From Terriglobia bacterium (GTDB lineage: Bacteria; Acidobacteriota; Terriglobia; UBA7540), in contig JASHON010000059.1 of the NCBI GenBank assembly GCA_030041095.1, positions 1 through 58,963 on the forward strand: 58,963 nt of DNA, in the 5' to 3' direction. Positions 52,072 through 58,963 of this stretch are shown one piece after another. The first letter of the stretch is position 1. Every line of letters begins with the position of its first letter. The notes below the pieces were generated by a model. It had not been told where the DNA came from. It did not search any database and saw nothing but the letters and a program-made list of their open reading frames with translations. Both the position numbers and the translations under genes were made by a program.

Positions 52072-53600
52072 TTTGGAAGCGGCACAAGGACCGCCTCATC
52101 GGAAGCATAGCAGGGTTTGATCGGCTTTTGTTTCGGGGCACCCTGCGCTCGATTAGTTACGTCGAAGGGCTGAACTACTTCATGGGCAATCAGCGAGTTC
52201 CTTTCAAGGGCTTCAAGGCCTTCGTCGAGAAGTTCTCCGCGGGGGTGAGAGCCCGTGCCCAACAGATTGCGGAGCGGAAGAAGAGACCCTTTCTCTATGT
52301 AGCTGCCAGCCGGACCGACAAGGAGAAGTTGGTGCGCGAGGTGATGAAGCGGGACGGCATCGCGAAGGGATTGATCTGCGTGCTGTCGTGTGTCGAGCCC
52401 TGCCTGTCGTTCAGCGTCCACCCGAACCGGCAGAAGCGGGAGTTGGAGTTGGTGGCGCGGGATCGCAAGTGCCTTCACATCTACTTCTACTTTGTCGATC
52501 CCGACTTTGGGCTGATGCACATCCGGCTGCAAACCTGGCTGCCGCTCACCATCCAAGTCTGCATCAACGGGCGGGAGTGGCTGGCGAAGCAGATGCAACG
52601 AGCCGGGATCGCCTACGAACAGAAGGACAACTGTTTCACCTGGATTGCCGACCCGGCTCGGGCGCAAGCGCTGATGGATCGGCTGGTGGACTTTCGCTGG
52701 GCGAAGTGGCTGAATCGCTGGGCCCAGGCGGTCAATCCCTGGCTGGGGCCGCAGGCCCGTCCTCGGCTGCGAGGTTATTACTGGACGGTACGGCAAGGCG
52801 AGTACGCAACCGACCTGATGTTCCGAAGCCCCGAAGCGCTGGCCGAGGTCTATCCGGCCCTGTGCCGGCATGCGGTCGAGGAGTTTTCTTCGCCCCACGT
52901 GTTGCGTTTCCTGGCACGTCGCACCAACACGCGCTTTAACGGGGAGCTCTGTACCCGCATGGAGCGGCGCCGGGAAGGGGTCTGCGTCAAGCATTACCTG
53001 GAAGAGAACTCTCTCAAGATGTATGACAAACAAGGGAGCGTACTGAGGGTGGAGACCACCCTGAATAATCCGGGACGGTTTAAGGTCTACCGTCGCGTGA
53101 CGCGGAAGGGGCGAAAAGTGAAAGGCTGGTATCCCTTGCGCAAAGGCATTGTCGATCTGCGCCGACGCGTGGAGTTGAGCCGGGCGGCCAATGCCCGTTA
53201 CCTGGAAGCTTTGGCGGTGGTGGGCGAAGAGCGTCCTTCGCATCACATTCTGGATCCCGTCAGTCGACCGCTGAGAACGCCTCGGCCTTACCGGGCCCTG
53301 CGGCCCATCAGCCCAGAGGACAGCGGGTACTTCGCCGTATTCTTGCGGGGTGAATTCCGACTGCAAGGGGTCCGCAACCGGGATTTGCGGCAAGCCTTGA
53401 GCGCCGAAGTCGACTCCGATCCCGCACGCCGTCATCAGTTCGCCGCCCGCATCACTCGCATCTTGCAACTGTTGCGTGCCCATGGGCTGATCTGCCGCGT
53501 CGGTCGGACCTACTACTACCGTTTCACCCAAAAAGGTGACCAGGTGATGAGTACCGCCTTAAAGTTCCGTCACACCGACGTTGCCCTCTTGGCAGCCTAA
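52062..53600 (+). CDS. Conserved unclassified protein, candidate transposase or mobility protein
   Basis: A 512-residue protein starting MERFWKRHKDRLIGSIAGFDRLLFRG. I recognise this as a family of conserved, often multi-copy proteins of unknown function. Conserved phrases include LICVLSCVEPCLSFSV, RLQTWLPLTIQVCINGREWLA, AYEQKDNCFTWI, YYWTVRQGEYATDLMF, SSPHVLRFLARR and VLRVETTLNNPGRF. A winged-helix-like region lies at the C-terminus (ITRILQLLRAHGLICRVGR). No known transposase catalytic motif was assigned. The ATG at 52062 has GGAGGAG five bases upstream; the frame is open from 52026. Insertion into a repeat and start-codon sequestration both point to a mobile element. Confidence 0.6.
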   Translation: MERFWKRHKDRLIGSIAGFDRLLFRGTLRSISYVEGLNYFMGNQRVPFKGFKAFVEKFSAGVRARAQQIAERKKRPFLYVAASRTDKEKLVREVMKRDGIAKGLICVLSCVEPCLSFSVHPNRQKRELELVARDRKCLHIYFYFVDPDFGLMHIRLQTWLPLTIQVCINGREWLAKQMQRAGIAYEQKDNCFTWIADPARAQALMDRLVDFRWAKWLNRWAQAVNPWLGPQARPRLRGYYWTVRQGEYATDLMFRSPEALAEVYPALCRHAVEEFSSPHVLRFLARRTNTRFNGELCTRMERRREGVCVKHYLEENSLKMYDKQGSVLRVETTLNNPGRFKVYRRVTRKGRKVKGWYPLRKGIVDLRRRVELSRAANARYLEALAVVGEERPSHHILDPVSRPLRTPRPYRALRPISPEDSGYFAVFLRGEFRLQGVRNRDLRQALSAEVDSDPARRHQFAARITRILQLLRAHGLICRVGRTYYYRFTQKGDQVMSTALKFRHTDVALLAA

Positions 53601-53637
53601 AAAGCTTGCCAGGAAAACAAGAAATTACGGGCTTGCA

Positions 53638-53700
53638 ATGCAGACCTCCGCCTCCGAGGTCTGCGGTTTGTCCGAGGTTTCAGGAAAGACACCGCAGACC
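53638..53700 (+). repeat. Repeat C, right part
   Basis: GCAGACCTCCGCCTCCGAGG, TCTGCGG, TTGTCCGAGGTTTCAGG and AAAGACACCGCAGACC match 48798-48861 with a few substitutions. The remaining spacer to 53783 contains no gene. Confidence 0.7.
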
Positions 53701-53783
53701 CTCAAACCGCGAGGGTGTGCGCTGCCAACATGAAAAAGCCCACGGGGACCAAATCGTCCCGTGGCTACCCTCTGAGAAGCGCG

Positions 53784-56540
53784 ATGAAGAATGAGCTGGC
53801 CGAGCTTGGCAGAAGAGTCAAGGCGCTATTTCGCCGTAGGCAGTTCTACGCCGATCTCAAAGAAGAGATGCGCCTGCATCGCGAGTTGCGCGAGCAGGAA
53901 CAAGTTGAGCGCGGGTTTTCACTCGAAGAGGCGCACGATGCTGTGCGGCGGCGATTCGGAAATGATCTGGCACTGAGAGAGGAGAGCCGTGAGATGTGGG
54001 GATGGAATTGGCTCGAAACGTTGCTCCAGGATGTGCGCTACGGCCTGCGCCAATTGCGCCGCAACCCTGGGTTCGCGGCGGTCGCAACGATTACCCTTGC
54101 CCTCGGCATCGGCGGCAATACCGCCGTCTTCAGCCTCATCAATGCTGTCATGCTCAAATCGCTGCCGGTCAAGAATCCTAGGCAACTGGTCCTTTTCCGA
54201 TGGGACGACAACAAATGGCCTCCCATGTTCGACCAAACCGGCTGGCAATCACGATATTCCTTCTCCTATCCGGCCTTCGACGCTTTCCGAACCCAAAACA
54301 AGGCCTTGTCCGGGACCTTCGCCTTTGCGCCGTTGGGCTTCAACGCGGACAACACAACCGCCGGCATCAACGGTGAACCAACTCTTGCTGACGGCATGAT
54401 GGTCACCGGCGAATATTTTCCCACCCTCGGGGTGTCTCCGCTTCTGGGTCGCGGCATCACCGAAGCAGACGAAAATCCCAGCGCTTCCCGTGTGGTCGTC
54501 CTCAGCTACGCCTACTGGACACGCCGCTTCGCGCGAGACCGCTCCATCGTTGGCAAGAGTATCACGCTGAACGGCATTCCCTTCACTATCGTCGGCGTAA
54601 CTCCCGCAAACTTCTACGGCGTCTCCCTTGGCACCGAGCCCGACTTGTGGGTTCCCTTCGATGACAAACCCAACATGCGCCCGTGGAGCACCGATCCCGG
54701 TGGCAACGGGAATTCCGTCTACACTGCGCGCAACTGGCTCTGCCTGAACATCATGGGTCGCCTGAAAAATGGCGTCACCAGGGCTCGGGCGCAAAGCGCA
54801 TTTGACACCGTCTTTCACCAATTCGTCACCGCTGAATGGCACCCCGCGAAAGCAAGCGACGTCCCACATCTCTTTCTCGCCTCCGGCAATCAGGGATTAC
54901 CCGGGCTGCAGGAGGATTTTCAGCGGCCTCTTTACCTTCTCATGGTGGCGGTTGGTTTGGTCCTGCTCATCGCCTGCGCCAACTTGGCCACTCTGCTCCT
55001 CACTCGCGCCACGGCCCGTAAAAAAGAAATCAGTGTGCGCCTCGCCATTGGCGCGTCGCGCCCGCATCTGATTCGTCAGTTGCTCACTGAAAGCGTCACC
55101 ATGTCCATTCTCGGCGGCCTGCTGGGTATGCTGTTCGCCTATTGGGGTGTGCACGCGCTTATCGCGGCAGTTTCGAGTGGCAAGAACGGGAGGATCGTTC
55201 TCGACGCCGGAATCGATTCGAAAGTTCTCCTCTTCATGCTCCTTGTCGTCGTTTTCACCGGGCTGCTTTTCGGCGTTGTGCCCGCGCTGCGCGCCTCGAA
55301 GGTTGATCTCGCCTCCACCATGAAAGACAGCGCCGCAAACATTTCGGACGCGCGTGAGAGGTACCGCGTCGGTCAATCCCTCATCGTCGCGCAAGTCGCC
55401 GCCTCCGTCGTCTTAATGATTGGCGCGGGCCTCTTCGTGCGCACTCTCGTCAACTACGAGAATCGCAGTTACGGTTTCGACCAGCGAAATCTTCTCACCT
55501 TCGGTCTCGATCCCACCCGCGCCGGCTATCACGATGCCCGCCTTGTGAGTCTTTATTCGCAACTGCTGGACCGCATCGAGGCTCTCCCCGGCATCCGTGG
55601 CGCCACGCTCATGGATGACGCGCCCTTTTCCGGATGGTCCAGCAACACGTCCGCCTACGCTGAGGGGGCAGCCAGGAGGCCTGGTAACCCTATGATTCGC
55701 TGGGAGCAGGTTGGGCCGGATTTCTTCCGGACCATGCGTATTCCCATCATTCTTGGACGCGGCATCCAGCGCACTGACATTGCCACCTCTCCTAGGGTGG
55801 CCGTCGTTGACGAAACGTTCGCCCACAGATTCTTCCCCGATCAAAACCCGATTGGCCATCGCTTCAGTTTGGGCACCAAGTACGATCCCAAAGATTCATA
55901 CGAAGTCGTCGGCGTCTGCCTGCCCGCCGAATTGACCGACCCCACCTCGCGGCTTCGCGCCAAAGCCTACATGGCTTACGCGCAATTCCCCAAGGACATT
56001 GACGAAATGTTTTTTGAAGTTCGCGCCGAAGGCATTCCCGCAACTATCATTTCCGAGCTGCGCGACGCCGTTCACCAAACTGACACATCCTTGCCGCTCA
56101 TCGATCTCAAAACGCAAACAGAAGAAACCAGCGAAGCGCTCGCCTTCCAGCGCCTCCTCGCGCGCGTTACCACAGTTTTCGGTTTGCTCGCACTGCTGCT
56201 CGCGACGATTGGCCTCTACGGCACCATGGCCTATTCTGTCACGCACAAGACCCACGAGATCGGCATCCGCATGGCGCTGGGCGCAAAGCCCGCGGCTGTT
56301 CTCATCATGGTGATTCGGCGGGGAATCAAGCTCACTTTCATCGGTGTCGCCATCGGCGTCATTGCCGCGCTCGGCGTGACGCGCCTAGTCAGCAGCATGA
56401 TTTTCGGCGTAACGCCTTACGATCCCGTAACGTTCGTTGTCGTCGCCGCGATTCTCGTCGCCGTCGCGCTGCTCGCGTGCTACATTCCTGCCCGCCGTGC
56501 GGCGAGGGTGGACCCGATGGTGGCGCTGAGGTACGAGTGA
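53784..56540 (+). CDS. ADOP-family permease 3
   Basis: A 918-residue ADOP permease. I chose the ATG at 53784 because it gives the usual start (MKNELAELGRRVKALFRRRQF); the open frame begins at 53715. Order of parts: N-terminal coiled segment, WGWNWLETLLQDVRYGLRQLRRNPGF, first helix, periplasmic domain, FtsX 1 (LACANLATLLLTRATARKKE), second periplasmic domain, FtsX 2 (LYGTMAYSVTHKTHEIGIRMALGAKP). It ends ARRAARVDPMVALRYE. A 65-bp stretch (53994-54058) is identical to permease 1 (46154-46218), suggesting gene conversion. Confidence 0.9.
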   Translation: MKNELAELGRRVKALFRRRQFYADLKEEMRLHRELREQEQVERGFSLEEAHDAVRRRFGNDLALREESREMWGWNWLETLLQDVRYGLRQLRRNPGFAAVATITLALGIGGNTAVFSLINAVMLKSLPVKNPRQLVLFRWDDNKWPPMFDQTGWQSRYSFSYPAFDAFRTQNKALSGTFAFAPLGFNADNTTAGINGEPTLADGMMVTGEYFPTLGVSPLLGRGITEADENPSASRVVVLSYAYWTRRFARDRSIVGKSITLNGIPFTIVGVTPANFYGVSLGTEPDLWVPFDDKPNMRPWSTDPGGNGNSVYTARNWLCLNIMGRLKNGVTRARAQSAFDTVFHQFVTAEWHPAKASDVPHLFLASGNQGLPGLQEDFQRPLYLLMVAVGLVLLIACANLATLLLTRATARKKEISVRLAIGASRPHLIRQLLTESVTMSILGGLLGMLFAYWGVHALIAAVSSGKNGRIVLDAGIDSKVLLFMLLVVVFTGLLFGVVPALRASKVDLASTMKDSAANISDARERYRVGQSLIVAQVAASVVLMIGAGLFVRTLVNYENRSYGFDQRNLLTFGLDPTRAGYHDARLVSLYSQLLDRIEALPGIRGATLMDDAPFSGWSSNTSAYAEGAARRPGNPMIRWEQVGPDFFRTMRIPIILGRGIQRTDIATSPRVAVVDETFAHRFFPDQNPIGHRFSLGTKYDPKDSYEVVGVCLPAELTDPTSRLRAKAYMAYAQFPKDIDEMFFEVRAEGIPATIISELRDAVHQTDTSLPLIDLKTQTEETSEALAFQRLLARVTTVFGLLALLLATIGLYGTMAYSVTHKTHEIGIRMALGAKPAAVLIMVIRRGIKLTFIGVAIGVIAALGVTRLVSSMIFGVTPYDPVTFVVVAAILVAVALLACYIPARRAARVDPMVALRYE

Positions 56541-56909
56541 GGCAGTGACGGCAGATGAGAGACGACGGACGAGAGACAAGGGACAAGAGGCGAGAGACGG
56601 GAGACGAGAGACAAGAGACGAGAGACAGGAGATGAGCGAGGGGTCGGCCGGCAGCGGACGGCGGAAGGTTCACGCCCGGCCGGCTGGACGGCTAAACAGG
56701 CTGCGGAAAAACTTGACGCCGCCGCGAACGTAGCGCCGGCATCTTGCCGGCCTCAGTTGAATTGAAACGAGTTGCCGGCTGGAAGCCGGTGCTACGTCAA
56801 CTCCCGAAAGAGTTTTTCCGCATCCTGTAAAGGCCGGGGCCTGGCTGGTGTCGGCCGAGTTCTGATCGCTGACGGCTAATCTCTGATAGCTCCTATTGCG
56901 AGGTCAGTC
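56541..56909 (+). repeat. Permease spacer, second copy of 45733-45946
   Basis: Same order as the first copy: purine-rich GAGACGAGAGACAAG repeats, CGCCCGGCCGG inverted repeat, GCTAA, then GTTCTGATCGCTGACGGC and CTATTGCGAGGTCAGTC. It differs mainly by the element at 56696-56828. No gene. Confidence 0.75.
56696..56828. repeat. MITE-like inverted-repeat element (133 bp)
   Basis: Left end ACAGGCTGCGGAAAAACT and right end AGTTTTTCCGCATCCTGT are inverted copies with one mismatch in 18. The interior contains a second inverted pair around GTAGCGCCGGC and GCCGGTGCTAC. TAA precedes it and TAA can be read across its right end, suggesting a 3-bp duplication. The related spacer 45733-45946 lacks it, giving an empty-site comparison. 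Confidence 0.75.
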
Positions 56910-58963
56910 ATGGGGTGGCTGGGTGAAGTCGGGCGGTGGTTGGCATTCTTCTTCCGGCGTGGAAAATTCGACGCCGACCTTGAAGATGAGATGCGCCTGC
57001 ATCAGGAATTGCGCGAGCGGGAGCAGATCGAGCGCGGGGTGTCGCCCGAGGAAGCGCGCTATGCCTCGCAACGGCGTTTCGGTAACAAGCTTGTGTTGAG
57101 AGAGGAGAGCCGCGACATGTGGGGCTGGAACTGGCTCGAAACATCTCTTCAAGACGTTCACTACGGCTTGCGCCAGTTGCGCCGCAATCCTGGTTTCACG
57201 GCCGTTACAATCATCACTCTTGCGCTCGGCATCGCCGTCAACACAACGATTTTCAGTACCGTGAGCCTGGTCCTGCTAAAGAAGCCGACCGTCCACGATC
57301 CCGGCCGCCTGATGGAGGTATCCGCAAACAATAAGGCGAAGGGCTACAATTTCCTCGGGATTTCGGCGCCGGACTTTGTCGCGTTTCGGAGGCAAAATGA
57401 CGTTTTCCAGGGCATAGCTGCGGACGCGAACCACAGTTTCATCCTCACGAGGCACGGCGCCCCTGAGTACTTGATGGGCGCTCAAGTGACGGCAGATTAT
57501 TTCCGTGTTCTCGGCCTTTCGCCCGCCCTCGGTCGGGATTTCCAACCGACTGAAGACGAGGCCGGTCGCAACCACGTCGCCATTCTCAGCAACGGCCTCT
57601 GGAAGCAATATTTCGCCTCTGACCGCAAGGTGATCGGAAGCGTGGCGGAAATCGATGGCGAGCCCTACACACTCATCGGCGTGATGCCGCCTGGTACGGA
57701 TTTACCTATTCAGCAGGCTCAGTTGTGGACACCCATCGTTTTTACTGCCAAGGACCTGAGCAATACCAGCCGATCCAGCCGTTATCTGTTCGTCTTCGGG
57801 CGGCTCAAGCCTGGCGCGACGATAAAGAGAGCGCGGGCAGAGATGACCACCGTCGCTGCCCGTATCGCACATCGTCATCCGAACACCGCGAAAGGCTACA
57901 GCACATCGGTGCTCACGCTGCAGGAGTACATGATTCGCGCAACCAGGATCGAGGCAGGCCTAACGGTGCTGATGGGCGCGGTGGCTTTCGTGCTGCTGGT
58001 TGCCTGCGCGAACATCGCGGGCTTGCTCCTATCGCGCGCTGCAGCACGCCAGCAGGAGATAACCGTCCGCGCCGCCCTGGGCGCAGGGCGACTCCGCATC
58101 ATTCGGCAGCTTCTTACCGAAAGCCTCCTTATTGCGCTGGCGGGTGGTGGATTGGGCGTGATCTTAGGTATGTGGGGCATCGGCTTTCTCCGCACCACCG
58201 TCAATTGGAACTCCTATGTCTTGTACCTCGCGCGCAACCTCCACTTAGATGGCCGGACTCTCTTCTTCACCGTTGCGCTCACTTTGGGGGCGACAATCTT
58301 GTTTGGCCTCGCTCCGGCGCTTCGTGCATCGAATCCAGATCTCGTGGAAAACCTGAAAGCGGGAGGGTGGTCGCGAACAGAGGGGTTCGCGCGCGGCAAG
58401 CTGCGGAACGTCCTTGTGGCGGCCGAAATCGCGCTGAGCGTGGTATTGCTTGTTGGAGCCGGCCTGTTCATGGAGTCTTTTCTTTCCGACCTGAGGCAGA
58501 ACCCCGGCTTCAATAAAAGGCACGTGGTCACGGCTGAGATTTCTCTTTCGGGCCGGGAGTATGAGAAGAGCCCGTCGAGGCAGGCTGCGTTTTTCGAGCG
58601 CATCACTCGCAGGGTTCGCGAGCTCCCCGGCGTTCAGTCAGCCTCAGCAACCTGGCCACTGCCGCTGAGCCGCTGGCGGCGGCGAACGGTTAAGATCATG
58701 GGGCGGGACGCCCCAGGCATCGCGTGCATTTACCTGGTGGGTTCTCAGTACTTTCAGACGATGGAAATCCCGCTTATTAAAGGACGCGAGTTCTCACCTG
58801 TGGATAACACGCGCTCTCCTATGGTTGCAGTCGTGAACCAAGCATTTGCGCAAAAATATTTTCTCAAGAGGGATGCAATCGGCCGGCGTCTTCTCCCGTC
58901 CGCGCCTCATCCTGCGTGGGCGGAAATCGTGGGAATTGTGGGAAACGTGAAAGAATGGCCCGG
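56910..58963 (+). CDS. ADOP-family permease 4 (runs off the window)
   Basis: Open for 684 codons to the window end. It starts MGWLGEVGRWLAFFFRRGKF, identical to permease 1 for about 36 residues, then diverges (REREQIERGVSPEEARYASQ, closer to permease 2). It continues WGWNWLETSLQDVHYGLRQLRRNPGF, first helix, periplasmic domain and FtsX 1 (VACANIAGLLLSRAAARQQE), and the second periplasmic domain is cut. GCGAGG precedes the ATG. The second FtsX domain should lie beyond the window. Confidence 0.88.
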   Translation, partial: MGWLGEVGRWLAFFFRRGKFDADLEDEMRLHQELREREQIERGVSPEEARYASQRRFGNKLVLREESRDMWGWNWLETSLQDVHYGLRQLRRNPGFTAVTIITLALGIAVNTTIFSTVSLVLLKKPTVHDPGRLMEVSANNKAKGYNFLGISAPDFVAFRRQNDVFQGIAADANHSFILTRHGAPEYLMGAQVTADYFRVLGLSPALGRDFQPTEDEAGRNHVAILSNGLWKQYFASDRKVIGSVAEIDGEPYTLIGVMPPGTDLPIQQAQLWTPIVFTAKDLSNTSRSSRYLFVFGRLKPGATIKRARAEMTTVAARIAHRHPNTAKGYSTSVLTLQEYMIRATRIEAGLTVLMGAVAFVLLVACANIAGLLLSRAAARQQEITVRAALGAGRLRIIRQLLTESLLIALAGGGLGVILGMWGIGFLRTTVNWNSYVLYLARNLHLDGRTLFFTVALTLGATILFGLAPALRASNPDLVENLKAGGWSRTEGFARGKLRNVLVAAEIALSVVLLVGAGLFMESFLSDLRQNPGFNKRHVVTAEISLSGREYEKSPSRQAAFFERITRRVRELPGVQSASATWPLPLSRWRRRTVKIMGRDAPGIACIYLVGSQYFQTMEIPLIKGREFSPVDNTRSPMVAVVNQAFAQKYFLKRDAIGRRLLPSAPHPAWAEIVGIVGNVKEWP

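Larger units (their letters stand above)
51864..53640 (+). mobile_element. Probable insertion element with one gene, boundaries approximate
   Basis: Repeat C, intact at 48778-48861 as ...TGTAGCGCA-AACCTCCGC..., is split here. The left part ends at TGTAGCGCA (51863) and the right part resumes at GACCTCCGCC (about 53641). The DNA between carries one gene, a hairpin over its start and a short inverted match (AGCTTTTTCCGGC near 52013, GCCTAAAAAGCT near 53597). No terminal inverted repeats are obvious at the outer limits and a target duplication of at most GCA is suggested. Confidence 0.5.

Noticed and set aside
51435-53531. 698-codon minus-strand frame opposite permease 2 and the element gene
   Set aside because: Antisense shadow of two protein-like genes; low-complexity composition and no family resemblance.

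Overview
The window looks like a chromosomal segment of an acidobacterium (Acidobacteriota). The main clues are four tandem orphan MacB/FtsX-type permeases of the ADOP family behind a PadR regulator, a large Oar-like TonB-dependent receptor with a carboxypeptidase-regulatory N-terminus, GC-rich coding sequence, and a kinase carrying an N-terminal zinc ribbon and a C-terminal PEGA domain. No rRNA, CRISPR array, replication origin or integrase was seen.

Layout. 1-810: start of a secreted protein running off the left edge, then tRNA-Arg(CCU) and tRNA-Phe(GAA). 876-3348: a thrC-thrB operon behind a promoter, a SAM-I riboswitch and an intrinsic terminator. 3373-3680: a metallothionein with its own promoter. 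3939-12132: a partial type VI secretion module (TssK, TssL, TssM) followed by a membrane Ser/Thr kinase. 12133-21545: housekeeping genes, namely a cysteine-desulfurase-like enzyme, a GAF-glucan phosphorylase fusion, a degenerate receiver protein, a calcium/proton antiporter and the TonB-dependent receptor.

21715-37789 appears to be a compound genomic island at an initiator tRNA gene. The tRNA-fMet gene (21715-21791) is followed by two 89-bp partial copies of its 3' half. Short copies of the tRNA 3' end recur at 32623-32636 and 37778-37789. They divide the island into two segments. Segment 1 (about 10.8 kb) carries a disrupted methyltransferase, Vsr, and an opposite-strand block: ribbon-helix-helix protein, C5-cytosine methyltransferase, GHKL (MutL/MORC-like) ATPase, Z1-domain SF2-like ATPase, DUF4420-type PD-(D/E)XK protein, ParB-fold protein and a second putative nuclease. 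This resembles the restriction-modification-like systems predicted by Iyer, Abhiman and Aravind (2008). Segment 2 (about 5.1 kb) carries an AbiEi/AbiEii type IV toxin-antitoxin pair coupled to a GIY-YIG-like gene and a frameshifted YaaA/DUF6884-like gene, bracketed by two nested families of direct repeats.

37832-45173 is a minus-strand run of metabolic genes (enolase-superfamily dehydratase, PaiB-like flavin protein, PQQ-repeat protein, Tat-exported GH2 glycosidase) with a MITE-like element. 45403-58963 holds PadR and four ADOP permeases whose spacers and 5' ends are mosaic copies of one another. One spacer contains a 133-bp inverted-repeat element. Another contains a probable mobile element whose single gene has its start codon inside a long hairpin.
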